A stretch of 64,000 nucleotides of DNA, taken from positions 372,001 through 436,000 of the forward strand of contig NZ_BSTC01000005.1 in NCBI RefSeq assembly GCF_030269305.1. Direction: 5' to 3'. Position numbers and translations under genes: made by a program. Shown in pieces: positions 18,178-27,711 of the stretch. Source of the stretch: Kineosporia sp. NBRC 101731. GTDB lineage: Bacteria; Actinomycetota; Actinomycetes; Actinomycetales; Kineosporiaceae. Under the pieces are notes generated by a model. That model saw nothing but the letters and a program-made list of their open reading frames with translations. It searched no databases and was not told the origin of the DNA. The first letter of the stretch is position 1. Each line of letters begins with the position of its first letter.

Positions 18178-19779
18178 GTGTTCGCCACCCTTTCCGATCG
18201 CCTGACCGCCACCTTCAAGTCGCTGCGTGGCAAGGGTCGGCTGTCCGAGGCCGACGTCGATGCGACGATCCGTGAGATCCGTCGCGCCCTTCTGGATGCC
18301 GACGTCGCCCTGCCGGTGGTGCGGCAGTTCACTGCCCGCATCCGGGAGCGCGCGGTCGGGATCGAGGTCTCGCAGGCCCTGAACCCCGCCCAGCAGGTCG
18401 TCAAGATCGTCAACGAGGAGCTCGTCGGCATCCTCGGTGGCGAGACGCGCCGGCTGCGCTTCGCCAAGAACCCGCCCACGGTGATCATGCTCGCCGGTCT
18501 CCAGGGTGCGGGTAAGACGACGCTGGCCGGGAAGCTCGGTCGCTGGCTGCGCGAGCAGGGGCACACGCCGCTGCTCGTGGCCTCCGACCTGCAGCGCCCG
18601 AACGCCGTCACCCAGCTCGAGGTGGTCGGGCAGCGCGCCGGGGTCCCGGTGTTCGCGCCCGAGCGCGGTGTCTCCGAGGGCCAGGGTGTGTCAGGCACCA
18701 GCCAGGGCGACCCGGTGAAGGTGGCCCGCGACGGTGTGGCCTTCGCCCGCGACAAGCACCACGACGTGGTCATCATCGACACCGCCGGTCGTCTCGGCGT
18801 CGACGGTGAGCTGATGCAGCAGGCGGCCGACATCAAGGCCGCGACCAGCCCCGACGAGGTGCTGTTCGTCGTCGACGCGATGATCGGTCAAGACGCGGTC
18901 ACCACGGCCATGGCCTTCATGGAGGGCGTCGGCTTCACCGGTGTCGTGCTCTCCAAGCTCGACGGTGACGCGCGCGGTGGTGCGGCGTTGTCGGTGGTGG
19001 GCGTGACCGGTCAGCCGGTGATGTTCGCCTCCACCGGCGAGAAACTGGAAGAGTTCGAGCTCTTCCACCCCGACCGGATGGCGTCCCGCATCCTCGACAT
19101 GGGTGACATCCTCACTCTGATCGAGCAGGCCGAGAAGGCGTTCGACGCCGATCAGGCCGAGAAGATGGCGGCCAAGCTGGCCGCCGACGAAGACTTCACG
19201 CTGGAAGACTTCCTCGCCCAGATGGCGGCCCTGAAGAACATGGGCTCGCTGAAGAAGATGCTCGGCATGCTGCCGGGCATGGGCGAGCTGCGCGAGCAGC
19301 TCGACAACTTCGACGAGCGTGAGATGGACCGCGTCGAGGCGATCATCAAATCGATGACACCGCTGGAGCGCCGTCAGCCCCGGGTGCTCAACGGTTCCCG
19401 GCGGCTGCGTGTGGCCAAGGGTTCCGGCACGCAGGTCAGCGAGGTCAACACGCTGATCGAGCGTTTCGGTGAGGCGCAGAAGATGATGCGCGCCATGCGC
19501 CGCGGCGGGGGGATGCCCGGCATGCCGGGGATGCCCGGCATGCCAGGGATGCCGCCGGGCATCGGTGGCGGCAAGAAGGGCAAGGGCAAGAACACCGCCC
19601 CGCGCAAGGGAAAAGCCAAGTCGGGCAACCCGGCCAAGCGCGCCCAGCAGCTCGCCGACGGTGGCAAGAAGGGGCCCGCGGGTCAGCCTGGCGGAGCCTT
19701 CGGCGTGGGTCAGCCGCCGGCCATCGACCCGGCGAACCTCGAGCTGCCGCCCGGTTTCGAGAAGTTCCTGGGCCGCTGA
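18178..19779 (+). CDS. ffh: Signal recognition particle protein Ffh
   Basis: 533 residues. SRP54 GTPase that binds signal sequences and 4.5S RNA and delivers nascent chains to FtsY. N domain residues 1-85; GTPase G1 GLQGAGKTT near 107, DLQRPNAV, DTAGRL near 200 and SKLDGDARGG near 260. The methionine-rich M domain starts near 330. It ends in a Gly-Met-Pro repeat (GMPGMPGMPGMPGM) and a Lys/Gly-rich tail before the terminal PPGFEKFLGR. GTG start without a spaced SD, see the -10 element just upstream. Confidence 0.97.
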   Translation: MFATLSDRLTATFKSLRGKGRLSEADVDATIREIRRALLDADVALPVVRQFTARIRERAVGIEVSQALNPAQQVVKIVNEELVGILGGETRRLRFAKNPPTVIMLAGLQGAGKTTLAGKLGRWLREQGHTPLLVASDLQRPNAVTQLEVVGQRAGVPVFAPERGVSEGQGVSGTSQGDPVKVARDGVAFARDKHHDVVIIDTAGRLGVDGELMQQAADIKAATSPDEVLFVVDAMIGQDAVTTAMAFMEGVGFTGVVLSKLDGDARGGAALSVVGVTGQPVMFASTGEKLEEFELFHPDRMASRILDMGDILTLIEQAEKAFDADQAEKMAAKLAADEDFTLEDFLAQMAALKNMGSLKKMLGMLPGMGELREQLDNFDEREMDRVEAIIKSMTPLERRQPRVLNGSRRLRVAKGSGTQVSEVNTLIERFGEAQKMMRAMRRGGGMPGMPGMPGMPGMPPGIGGGKKGKGKNTAPRKGKAKSGNPAKRAQQLADGGKKGPAGQPGGAFGVGQPPAIDPANLELPPGFEKFLGR

Positions 19780-19869
19780 GGTCATAGATCGACAATGATG
19801 GACGTCGTGGTCGCCCGGCGCTGATCGGCCCGGGCGACGCGGTGGTCGGGCCGAGGGGGCGGTGCTCGC

Positions 19870-20970
19870 GTGCAGGCGATCCGGTTGTCCGGCCCGGTGC
19901 TCATCGGGCCCGACGAGATGCACGACGGCGCCTGGATTCTCGGGGGCCGGATCACCTTCGAGCGCCCCACCGGTCCCGGGCTGGACGAGACGGTCGTCGA
20001 CGGCTGGGCCATTCCCGGTCTGGTCGACGCCCACAGCCATGTCGGCCTCGACGCCCACGGCGCGGTCGACGCGAAGACCAGCGAGCAGCAGGCGCTCGCG
20101 GACCGCGACGCCGGGGCCCTGCTGCTGCGTGACGCCGGGTCGCCGGCCGACACCCGCTGGATCGACGATCGCGACGACCTGCCGGTGATCGTGCGGGCCG
20201 GGCGGCACATCGCCCGCACCCGCCGCTACCTGCGCAACTACGCGCACGAGATCGAGCCGGAACAGTTGCCCGCGATGATGGCGGCGCAGGCCCGGTTCGG
20301 CGACGGCTGGGTCAAGATCGTCGGCGACTGGATCGACCGCGACACCGGCGATCTCGCACCCTGCTGGCCTCTCGACGCCCTCACCGCGGGCCTGGCCGCG
20401 GCCCACGCCGAGGGCGCCCGGGTCACCGCGCACTGCTTCGGTGAAGACTGTCTGCCGGATCTGCTCGCCGCCGGTATCGACTGCATCGAGCACGCCACCG
20501 GTCTCGGCGACCACCCGCGCACGCACGCCGCGAGAAACGGCGTGCCCATCGTCCCCACTTTGATCAACATCGCCACCTTCCCGCAGATCGCGGCGCAGGC
20601 GCAGGAGAAGTTCCCGCTCTACGCGGCCCACATGCTCACGCTGCACCGGCGCCGGTACGAGACGGTGCGTGCGGCGTACGAGGAGGGCGTGCCGGTCTAC
20701 TGCGGAACGGACGCGGGTGGTTCCCTGCCGCACGGACTGATCGCCTCCGAGGTGTCCGAGCTGCACGTGGCCGGGCTGCCGCGCACCGCCGCGCTCGACG
20801 CTGCCTGCTGGTCGGCACGGACCTGGCTGGGCAAGCCCTCCCTGGCCGAGGGCGCACCCGCCGATCTGGTGGTCTACGAGGCCGATCCCCGCCTGGATCT
20901 GCGGGTCCTGAGCGCGCCGAGCGCGGTCGTGCTTCGCGGAGCTGTGACATCTGGCAGAATGGTCGGCTGA
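19870..20970 (+). CDS. Metal-dependent amidohydrolase family protein
   Basis: 366 residues. Amidohydrolase-superfamily TIM barrel: the first metal motif DAHSH is near residues 53-57, further ligands are probable in TAHCFGED and IEHATGLGDH, and the catalytic Asp is in YCGTDAGGS. A short N-terminal beta sandwich strand (GGRITFE) and a C-terminal return strand (GAPADLVVYEADPRLDLRVL) are present. The substrate is unknown. A homologue sits between ffh and rpsP in many actinobacteria, including Mycobacterium, so it belongs to the conserved backbone. GTG start with GAGGGGG about ten bases upstream. Confidence 0.88.
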   Translation: MQAIRLSGPVLIGPDEMHDGAWILGGRITFERPTGPGLDETVVDGWAIPGLVDAHSHVGLDAHGAVDAKTSEQQALADRDAGALLLRDAGSPADTRWIDDRDDLPVIVRAGRHIARTRRYLRNYAHEIEPEQLPAMMAAQARFGDGWVKIVGDWIDRDTGDLAPCWPLDALTAGLAAAHAEGARVTAHCFGEDCLPDLLAAGIDCIEHATGLGDHPRTHAARNGVPIVPTLINIATFPQIAAQAQEKFPLYAAHMLTLHRRRYETVRAAYEEGVPVYCGTDAGGSLPHGLIASEVSELHVAGLPRTAALDAACWSARTWLGKPSLAEGAPADLVVYEADPRLDLRVLSAPSAVVLRGAVTSGRMVG

Positions 20971-21093
20971 ACCCGGCCGGTGCGGACCCTCTCACCGCAG
21001 GCGTTGCCGAGTCCAAGGCTCATCCGATCCACCGGAAACCCCACTCCGGAGGAAAAGTGCGGCCGCATCCATGCATATGAGGAGTCCACTCCA

Positions 21094-21591
21094 GTGGCAG
21101 TCAAGATCCGTCTCAAGCGGATGGGCAAGATCCGCGCGCCGTACTACCGCATCGTTGTCGCCGACTCGCGCACCAAGCGTGACGGTCGCGCGATCGAGGA
21201 GATCGGTAAGTACCACCCGACCCACGACCCGTCGGTCATCGAGGTCGACAGCGAGCGCGCGCAGTACTGGCTCGGCGTCGGCGCGCAGCCGACCGAGCAG
21301 GTCCTGGTTCTCCTCAAGGTGACCGGTGACTGGCAGAAGCACAAGGGCCTGCCGGGCGCCGAGGGCACTCTGCGTGTCGCCGAGCCGAAGGTCGAAGACC
21401 GTTCGGGCTTCGCCGAGGCGAAGGGCCTGAACGAGAACGAGGCCAAGACCCTGCGCGCCAAGCGCAAGGACGACGACGCCAAGGCGAAGGCCGAGAAGGC
21501 TGAGAAGGCCGAAGCGAAGGCTGAAGCGAAGACCGAGGCCAAGGCCGAGGAGAAGCCGGCTGCGGCCGAGGCTCCGGCCGAGCAGGCCTGA
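21094..21591 (+). CDS. rpsP: 30S ribosomal protein S16
   Basis: 165 residues. The first 80 or so are canonical S16 ([33 protein letters not shown]), needed for 30S assembly. The remainder is an actinobacterial extension that ends in a Lys/Ala/Glu-rich helix of about 45 residues. The GTG at 21094 matches the family start and has GAGGAG about nine bases upstream; the frame is open further upstream but without homology. First gene of rpsP-khpA-rimM-trmD. Confidence 0.96.
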   Translation: MAVKIRLKRMGKIRAPYYRIVVADSRTKRDGRAIEEIGKYHPTHDPSVIEVDSERAQYWLGVGAQPTEQVLVLLKVTGDWQKHKGLPGAEGTLRVAEPKVEDRSGFAEAKGLNENEAKTLRAKRKDDDAKAKAEKAEKAEAKAEAKTEAKAEEKPAAAEAPAEQA

Positions 21592-21592
21592 C

Positions 21593-21835
21593 GTGCTCAC
21601 CGACGCGCTGGAGCACCTGGTTCGCGGCATCGTCGCCCATCCGGACGACGTGGTCGTGCGCAGTCGCTCGCTGCGGCGGGGTTCCCTGCTCGAGGTCCGG
21701 GTCCACCCCGAAGACCTCGGCCGGGTGATCGGTCGTTCCGGTCGTACGGCCACGGCGCTGCGCACCGTGGTCAAGGCCATCTCCAACGGTGAGCCGGTCC
21801 GTGTCGACGTCGTCGACGTCGACCGCGGCCGCTGA
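21593..21835 (+). CDS. khpA: KH-domain RNA-binding protein KhpA
   Basis: 80 residues: a single type II KH domain with the RNA-contacting GxxG loop as GRSG (GRVIGRSGRTATALR). In other bacteria KhpA partners KhpB in RNA binding linked to cell division and ribosome biogenesis. It starts at GTG one base after the rpsP stop. The rpsP-khpA-rimM-trmD order is standard. Confidence 0.93.
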   Translation: MLTDALEHLVRGIVAHPDDVVVRSRSLRRGSLLEVRVHPEDLGRVIGRSGRTATALRTVVKAISNGEPVRVDVVDVDRGR

Positions 21836-21868
21836 CCCGACCCCACCTAGCAGGAGAACCAACTCACC

Positions 21869-22411
21869 GTGCGTCTCGTGGTTGCAAGAATTGGTCGTGC
21901 CCACGGTCTGCGCGGCGAGGTGAGCATCGAGGTCCGGACTGATGCTCCGGACCAGCGGTTCGTGACGGGAGTCGTCCTCCATGTGGAGGACGGCTCCCTT
22001 CGCCGTTCCCTGGCGGCGGCGAACATCGCCACCTCACTCACCCTCGGCCGCGTCCGTGACAACAACGGCACGCTGCTCCTGACTTTCGAAGAGATCACCG
22101 ACCGCACCACGGCCGAGGCACTGCGCAACGCGGTGCTCGAGGTCGATCTGCCGGAGGCCTCCGACGAGCCCGACGCCTGGTACGACCACGAACTGGTCGG
22201 TCTGGGGGCGGTCGACCCGGCGGGGGAGAAGCTCGGCGAGATCGTTGCCGTGCAGCACCCCGGCGCCCAGGACCTCCTGGTCGTCCGCACCGTCAAGGGC
22301 GAGAACCGGCTCGTGCCGTTCGTCGGGGCGATCGTGCCCGAGGTGGATGTGCCCGGTGGCCGGATCGTCATCGACGCCCCGGCCGGCCTTCTGGAAGACA
22401 TCGACGACTAA
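21869..22411 (+). CDS. rimM: 16S rRNA processing protein RimM
   Basis: 180 residues. N-terminal RimM barrel (VARIGRAHGLRGEV) followed by a PRC barrel (DAWYDHELVGLGAVDPAGEKLGE). It assists 30S head maturation together with S19. GTG start with AGGAGAAC upstream. The trmD ATG follows its stop codon directly. Confidence 0.95.
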   Translation: MRLVVARIGRAHGLRGEVSIEVRTDAPDQRFVTGVVLHVEDGSLRRSLAAANIATSLTLGRVRDNNGTLLLTFEEITDRTTAEALRNAVLEVDLPEASDEPDAWYDHELVGLGAVDPAGEKLGEIVAVQHPGAQDLLVVRTVKGENRLVPFVGAIVPEVDVPGGRIVIDAPAGLLEDIDD

Positions 22412-23203
22412 ATGCGCATCGATGTTTTCTCGATCTTCCCGGACTACCTGACGCCGCTCGACCTCTCACTCATCGGCAAGGCCCGGCGCACCGGTCTGCT
22501 CGACCTGACCGTGCACGACCTGCGCGACTTCACCCACGACCGGCACCGCACCGTCGACGACGCCCCCGCCGGGGGTGGCGCCGGCATGGTGATGAAGCCG
22601 GAGCCGTGGGCGGAGGCGCTGGAGACCCTGGCTCGGGGCCAGGCCAGGCCGACGCTGCTCGTACCCAGTCCCTCCGGTCAGCCGTTCACCCAGGCGATGG
22701 CCCGCGAGCTCGCTCAGCAGGAGTGGCTGGCCTTTGCCTGCGGACGCTACGAGGGCATCGACGAGCGGGTCTACGAGCACGCCGCCACTCTGATGCCCGT
22801 CCAGCCCTTCAGCCTGGGCGACTACGTGCTCAACGGTGGCGAGGTCGCCGTGCTGGCCGTGGTCGAGGCGGTCGCCCGGCTGATCCCGGGGGTCATCGGC
22901 AATGCCGAGAGCCTGGTCGAGGAGAGCCACGAGGACGGCCTGCTGGAGTACCCGGTGTACACGAAACCGGCCGTCTGGCAGGACCGCGAGGTGCCACCCG
23001 TGCTGATGTCCGGTCACCATGCCCAGATCGAGCGCTGGCGCCGCGACGAACGACTCCGCCGGACCGCGCGCCGCCGACCCGACCTCATCGGCGTCCTCGA
23101 TCCCGAGGACACCGACCGGCAGGACCGCGCCGTACTGCTGGACGAGGGCTGGGACCTCGTGGGTTCCCGATTTCGGCCCGTGACCGACCCTGTGGCAGAC
23201 TGA
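22412..23203 (+). CDS. trmD: tRNA (guanine37-N1)-methyltransferase
   Basis: 263 residues. SAM-dependent m1G37 methyltransferase of the SPOUT class. The N-terminal [12 protein letters not shown], the substrate loop [12 protein letters not shown] and the trefoil-knot region [13 protein letters not shown]...[11 protein letters not shown] are complete. The ATG directly abuts the rimM TAA, indicating coupling. Confidence 0.97.
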   Translation: MRIDVFSIFPDYLTPLDLSLIGKARRTGLLDLTVHDLRDFTHDRHRTVDDAPAGGGAGMVMKPEPWAEALETLARGQARPTLLVPSPSGQPFTQAMARELAQQEWLAFACGRYEGIDERVYEHAATLMPVQPFSLGDYVLNGGEVAVLAVVEAVARLIPGVIGNAESLVEESHEDGLLEYPVYTKPAVWQDREVPPVLMSGHHAQIERWRRDERLRRTARRRPDLIGVLDPEDTDRQDRAVLLDEGWDLVGSRFRPVTDPVAD

Positions 23204-23343
23204 CCCTTCGTGCCGCCTGTCGGCTGCGCCCCTGCCACAGGGGGAGAGCGCGGACCCGACGTCAGAGCTGTGCACGACCGTGAACCGTAGAACCTTCTAC
23301 CTTCGCTGGTGACCTGTGGCATCTGCGAGAGAGCGACTTTCTC
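23204..23343 (+). other. rplS leader region
   Basis: A 140-bp gap before rplS with a short palindrome GTAGAA-cc-TTCTAC at 23287-23300 and a loose SD (GAGAG). An L19-binding leader or promoter is possible but no consensus is clear. Confidence 0.3.
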
Positions 23344-23703
23344 ATGCACGCACTTGACGGTCTCGACGCAGCATCGCTGCGCACCGACGTCCCCGCCTTC
23401 CGCGCCGGTGACACCCTGAAGGTTCACGTCCGGGTCATCGAAGGCACGCGCTCCCGTGTGCAGCTCTTCCAGGGCGTCGTGATCCGTCGCTCGGGTGGCG
23501 GCGTCCGCGAGACCTTCACGGTCCGTAAGGTCAGCTTCGGTGTCGGCGTCGAGCGCACCTTCCCGGTGCACTCCCCGGTCATCGAGAAGATCGAGGTCGC
23601 GATCCGCGGTGACGTGCGTCGCGCCAAGCTGTACTACCTGCGTTCGCTGCGCGGCAAGGCCGCGAAGATCAAGGAGAAGCGCGACGCGATCCCGGCGCGC
23701 TGA
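23344..23703 (+). CDS. rplS: 50S ribosomal protein L19
   Basis: 119 residues, full length. It contains [25 protein letters not shown] and the C-terminal [22 protein letters not shown] typical of L19 at the 30S-50S interface. The stop codon is the first three bases of a tandem 10-bp repeat. Confidence 0.97.
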   Translation: MHALDGLDAASLRTDVPAFRAGDTLKVHVRVIEGTRSRVQLFQGVVIRRSGGGVRETFTVRKVSFGVGVERTFPVHSPVIEKIEVAIRGDVRRAKLYYLRSLRGKAAKIKEKRDAIPAR

Positions 23704-23760
23704 TCAATCCTGATCAATCCTGATCAATCCTGATCAATCCTGATCAATCCTGATCAATCC
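23701..23760 (+). repeat. Six perfect tandem copies of TGATCAATCC starting at the rplS stop codon
   Basis: Six identical 10-bp units; the TGA of the first is the rplS stop. Units also contain the palindrome TGATCA. A strong terminator follows 11 bp later. Confidence 0.98.
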
Positions 23761-23771
23761 TGTTCCATCGC

Positions 23772-23808
23772 ATCCGGCCCTGGCTCCCGACGGGAGCCAG
23801 GGCCGGAT
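23772..23808 (+). terminator. Terminator after rplS
   Basis: A perfect 17-bp stem (23772-23788 with 23792-23808) and loop GAC. Only a weak T-run (CGCTTTG) follows. Confidence 0.75.
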
Positions 23809-24034
23809 CGCTTTGCCCCGTCCGGCACCCTCTGAGTTCGGCTGGCACAGCTTGGGATGAGAAGCTGTGAATCGCTGCCCGCCGTGGCCGGGCGCGTGGT
23901 TCGGTGCCCATCGCGCCGTCCGCGTGCGAGGATCGGCGCCAGCAGACACTGTGGTGCAGAAGTTCATTGGAATCACCCCGGCAGGGTCACTGTGACCGCC
24001 TCTGCCGCCGAGTCTGAAGAAGGGGTGGGATCGG

Positions 24035-24724
24035 GTGCTGACCGGCCGGACCGCGCCGACGTCGCCCCGCCCGGCGATGCCTGATCGTTCCCCGGCGAGC
24101 CCGCTACGGCGGGCCGCCGTCGTCCTGATCGCTGTCGCGGTGACGATCGCCCTGGTGCGGGCCCTCATCGTGCAGTCGTTCGTGGTGCCCACCGGCTCGA
24201 TGGAGCCGACGGTGCAGATCGGCGACCGGGTGCTGGTCTCACGCCTCTCCTACACGTTCGGCGACATCCACCGGGGCGACGTGATCGTCTTCAACGGCTC
24301 CGGTGTGTTCGACGCGGAGGACGACGGCCCCGACACCCTGCTCGGCAGCGTCGGCCGCGGCCTCGCCTCCGTCTTCAGCATGCCCGTCGGATCTCACGAC
24401 TACGTCAAGCGAGTGATAGGCCTGCCCGGTGACCACGTCGCGTGTTGTGACTCCCAAGGACGTCTGACGGTGAACGGCACGGCGATCGACGAGGCCTACG
24501 TGGCCGAGGGCAACGCCCCCAGCAAGGTGGCCTTCGACATCGAGGTGCCGCAGGGCCGGCTCTGGGTCATGGGTGACCACCGTTCCGAGTCCGCCGACTC
24601 ACGCGCCCATCTCGGCTCTCCCGGAGGAGGCACCGTGCCCGTCGACCGGGTGATCGGGAAGGTCGCCGGCATTTACTGGCCGGTGTCACGTATCGGCGGT
24701 CTCGACGACGGGTCCGGCCGATGA
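24035..24724 (+). CDS. lepB: Signal peptidase I, first of three tandem copies
   Basis: 229 residues. Membrane serine/lysine protease that removes signal peptides from exported proteins. One transmembrane helix (about 26-48), catalytic Ser55 in PTGSMEPT and catalytic Lys125 in DYVKRVIGLPGD; box E appears as VMGDHRSESADSR. Between boxes C and D it has an insertion (GSGVFDAEDDGPDTL). GTG start behind GAAGGGGTGGG. The stop overlaps the next lepB by 4 bp. Confidence 0.93.
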   Translation: MLTGRTAPTSPRPAMPDRSPASPLRRAAVVLIAVAVTIALVRALIVQSFVVPTGSMEPTVQIGDRVLVSRLSYTFGDIHRGDVIVFNGSGVFDAEDDGPDTLLGSVGRGLASVFSMPVGSHDYVKRVIGLPGDHVACCDSQGRLTVNGTAIDEAYVAEGNAPSKVAFDIEVPQGRLWVMGDHRSESADSRAHLGSPGGGTVPVDRVIGKVAGIYWPVSRIGGLDDGSGR

Positions 24725-25518
24725 GGGCCGACGGTGACCAGTACGCATCGGAGGAACCGGTGACCCCCTCAGACCCGTGGAACGCGTCCGGGTCGTCTGT
24801 CACACCGACCCCGCCGCAAGCTCCTGAGGACACCCAGGTGGACAAGCCCACGCCCGGCCCGGTGGCCGCCTTCTTCGGCCTGGTGCGTGAGCTCGCGCTG
24901 GTGCTCGTCATCGCGCTCGGTCTTTCCCTGCTGATCAAGACCTTTCTGGTGCAGGCGTTCTTCATCCCCTCCCCGTCGATGGAGAACACGCTGCTGACCG
25001 GCGACCGGGTGCTGGTGAGCAAGCTGACGCCCGGCCCGTTCGACCTGCACCGCGGCGACATCGTCGTCTTCCAGGACCCGGGCGGCTGGCTCGGTGACAG
25101 CACGGCGGCCCCCGCGGGCCGCGTCCACCAGGCCCTGAGCTTCGTCGGGCTGGTGCCCAGCAACTCGGACGACCACCTGATCAAGCGCGTCATCGGTCTG
25201 CCGGGCGACACCGTCGCCTGCTGCGACGACCAGGGGCGGGTGACCGTCAACGGTGTGCCGATCGACGAGCCGTACCTGTACCCGGGCGACCAGCCGAGCG
25301 AGAAGACGTTCTCCGTGACGGTTCCCGCCGGGCACGTCTGGGTGCTGGGCGACCATCGTTCGGTGTCCCAGGACTCCCGCTACCACCCCGACATCAACAA
25401 CGGGATGGTGCCGGAAGACAACATCGTCGGCCGGGCCTTCGTGAACGTCTGGCCGCTGGACCGCTTCAGCTTGCTGCGTAACCCGTCCTCGACGTTCGCG
25501 AACGTCCCGGCTCCGTGA
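24721..25518 (+). CDS. lepB: Signal peptidase I, second copy
   Basis: 265 residues. A Pro/Thr-rich cytoplasmic N-terminus of about 50 residues, a transmembrane helix near 55-80, catalytic Ser86 in PSPSMENT, Lys155 in HLIKRVIGLPGD, and VLGDHRSVSQDSRYHP. It overlaps both neighbours by 4 bp (ATGA and GTGA), so the three peptidases form a coupled operon. It is closest to the third copy (shared KLTPGPF / KMTPGPF and FQDPGGWL), suggesting these two arose by a later duplication. Confidence 0.93.
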   Translation: MRADGDQYASEEPVTPSDPWNASGSSVTPTPPQAPEDTQVDKPTPGPVAAFFGLVRELALVLVIALGLSLLIKTFLVQAFFIPSPSMENTLLTGDRVLVSKLTPGPFDLHRGDIVVFQDPGGWLGDSTAAPAGRVHQALSFVGLVPSNSDDHLIKRVIGLPGDTVACCDDQGRVTVNGVPIDEPYLYPGDQPSEKTFSVTVPAGHVWVLGDHRSVSQDSRYHPDINNGMVPEDNIVGRAFVNVWPLDRFSLLRNPSSTFANVPAP

Positions 25519-26426
25519 CCTCAGGCGTGAGCTCGCATCGCGCCCCGGGGCGACCCGACCCGGACGAGGGCGAGGAGGCCTGGCGCCGCGCCCGCCGCAC
25601 CCCGGCGAGCCGTCCGCGGGGGATGAGCCGCCGCGACGCTCTCGACGCCGAGCGGGTCCGCGCCGGAAAGCCCCCGCGCCCGAAGAAGTCGGGCCCGGGC
25701 AAGTTCCGGCCGCTGGCCCACCGGCCGAAGCCGGAAGACCCGCCGCTCACCCCGGTCCAGGCTGCCGGCTTCCTCGTCCGCGAGGTCTTCCTGGTGCTGC
25801 TCATCGCGCTGGGTCTGTCGCTGCTCATCAAGACCTACCTGATGCAGGCGTTCTTCATCCCGTCGTCGTCGATGGAGAACACCCTTCAGGTCGGTGACCG
25901 GGTGCTGGTCAGCAAGATGACGCCCGGCCCGTTCACCCTCAACCGCGGCGACATCGTGGTGTTCCAGGACCCGGGCGGCTGGCTTCCCGCGTCCGAGAAG
26001 GCCCCCGCGAGCAGCCCGACCGTGGAACGCGTGCACAGCGCGCTGATGTTCGTCGGCCTGATGCCCAGCGATGCCGACAACCACCTGATCAAGCGACTCA
26101 TCGGCCTGCCCGGCGACAAGGTGGTCTGCTGCGACAAGCAGGGACGGGTCACGGTCAACGGCACGCCGATCGGCGAGCCGTACGTGAAGACCGGAAGTGC
26201 TCCCAGCGAGGACGAGTTCACGGTCACCGTTCCGGCGGACCACGTCTGGGTCATGGGCGACAACCGGGGCGACTCGGCCGACTCCCGGTACCACCGCGAC
26301 AACGCCGACGGCACGGTGCCGATCGACAACGTGGTGGGCGTCGCGTTCGCCCGGGTGTGGCCGCTGAAACGGATGTCGCCGCTGACGAACCCGTCGGACG
26401 TGTTCGACGCCGTGGACTCGTCGTAG
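25515..26426 (+). CDS. lepB: Signal peptidase I, third copy
   Basis: 303 residues with the longest N-terminal cytoplasmic extension (about 80 residues, very basic, Arg/Pro/Lys-rich). Transmembrane helix about 86-108, catalytic Ser119 in PSSSMENT, Lys193 in HLIKRLIGLPGD, box E VMGDNRGDSADSRYH. All catalytic boxes are complete. The GTG start overlaps the preceding stop. A 121-bp gap separates it from rnhB. Confidence 0.93.
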   Translation: MTSGVSSHRAPGRPDPDEGEEAWRRARRTPASRPRGMSRRDALDAERVRAGKPPRPKKSGPGKFRPLAHRPKPEDPPLTPVQAAGFLVREVFLVLLIALGLSLLIKTYLMQAFFIPSSSMENTLQVGDRVLVSKMTPGPFTLNRGDIVVFQDPGGWLPASEKAPASSPTVERVHSALMFVGLMPSDADNHLIKRLIGLPGDKVVCCDKQGRVTVNGTPIGEPYVKTGSAPSEDEFTVTVPADHVWVMGDNRGDSADSRYHRDNADGTVPIDNVVGVAFARVWPLKRMSPLTNPSDVFDAVDSS

Positions 26427-26547
26427 AACACACGTAACTTCTGCCCCTTCGCGCCAAGATCCCGCCCAAGTCAGGTAGCGTCGGGCAGTCCGAGTGATTC
26501 CGGACTTTCGATCTCTGCCGTCGATCCCTCCAGGTGGTGACTACACG

Positions 26548-27711
26548 ATGACCCCGGCGTCCGCTCCCAGGCCGCCGACGAAGAAGGCCCTGGCCCAGCA
26601 GGCCGCCGCGCAGCGGGCGAAGGCCCGCAAGGCCGCGGCGAAGAAGGCCCTGCTGAAGAAGCTGTCGGCACAGCCGCCCACGCTGCGCGAGGAGCGCAAG
26701 CTGCTGCGCGAGGGTCATCGTTTCGTCGCGGGGATCGACGAGGTCGGTCGCGGTTCGCTGGCCGGGCCGGTCACCGTCGGGATCGTCGTGGTGGATCTGG
26801 AGACGCCCTCGGCGCCGACCGGCGTCCGCGATTCCAAGCTCCTAGCCCCCGCAGCCCGCGAGAAGCTCGTTCCGAAGCTGCGTCGCTGGGCTCCGATGAG
26901 TGCTGTCGGGCACGCCGGGGCGGACGAGATCGACGAGATCGGCATCATCGCCGGCCTACGTCTGGCGGCCGCGCGGGCGTTCGCCACGCTCGAGGTGAAG
27001 CCCGACTGCGCATTGCTGGACGGCTCGCACGACTGGCTGAGCGTGCCGGCCGAGGCGGTCGAGGAGGCCCCGCAGGGCACGGCATTGTTCGACTTCGAGG
27101 AGGACCCGGTCGCGGTCGGGCATCCCCTGACCTTCGTCGACGGGGTGCCGATTGCGTCTATCGTGCCCGCCCGGGTGGTCACGCAGGTGAAGGCCGACCT
27201 GCGGTGCGCGGCCGTGGCGGCCGCGAGTGTGCTGGCCAAGGTCGAGCGGGACGGCCTGATGGTCCAGTTCGCCGACGAGTACCCGGGCTACGGCTGGGAA
27301 CTCAACAAGGGCTACTCGGCGCCCGATCACCTGGCCGCGCTCCGGCGTCTGGGTCCGAGCCGGTTGCACCGGCTCTCCTGGAACATCCCTGGTTCCGACG
27401 GCGTGTACGGCGAGACGCTCGATCTGGACGGGCTGGGGTCGCAAGAAGATGCGGCCGAGCTCGCGGATTCGATGGGGCCGGTTCCCGATGAGGTCACCGA
27501 GGACGTTGCGAACGGTTTGGTGGACGCTGAAGGTCTGGTGGACGCTGAAGGTCTGGTGGACGCTGAAGGTCTGGTGGACGCGGGAGCCGCGGGAGCCGCG
27601 GGAGCCGGTGGGTCGCCGGTGGCGGCCGGTGGCCGGCCGGTGGAGCTGGCACCTCCCCAGCACAGCCGGGCGGTGGGGTACGACCACGAAGAACTGACCC
27701 TCTTCCCATGA
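26548..27711 (+). CDS. rnhB: Ribonuclease HII with N- and C-terminal extensions
   Basis: 387 residues against roughly 200-260 for most RNase HII. The enzyme nicks RNA in RNA-DNA hybrids and at single ribonucleotides. The first 55 residues are Lys/Ala-rich. [11 protein letters not shown] (Asp64, Glu65) starts the catalytic domain; LLDGSHDW and [21 protein letters not shown] supply further conserved positions. The last 100 residues are an acidic, repetitive tail with GLVDAE repeated. ATG with AGGTGG upstream; an in-frame upstream start lacks an SD. It overlaps the first fluC by 4 bp. Confidence 0.93.
   Translation: MTPASAPRPPTKKALAQQAAAQRAKARKAAAKKALLKKLSAQPPTLREERKLLREGHRFVAGIDEVGRGSLAGPVTVGIVVVDLETPSAPTGVRDSKLLAPAAREKLVPKLRRWAPMSAVGHAGADEIDEIGIIAGLRLAAARAFATLEVKPDCALLDGSHDWLSVPAEAVEEAPQGTALFDFEEDPVAVGHPLTFVDGVPIASIVPARVVTQVKADLRCAAVAAASVLAKVERDGLMVQFADEYPGYGWELNKGYSAPDHLAALRRLGPSRLHRLSWNIPGSDGVYGETLDLDGLGSQEDAAELADSMGPVPDEVTEDVANGLVDAEGLVDAEGLVDAEGLVDAGAAGAAGAGGSPVAAGGRPVELAPPQHSRAVGYDHEELTLFP
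27514..27585 (+). repeat. Four tandem 18-bp repeats in the rnhB tail
   Basis: Unit GGTCTGGTGGACGCTGAA, starts at 27514, 27532, 27550 and 27568, encoding Gly-Leu-Val-Asp-Ala-Glu. Two nine-base GGGAGCCGC units follow directly. The in-frame length suggests slippage without loss of the reading frame. Confidence 0.95.
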
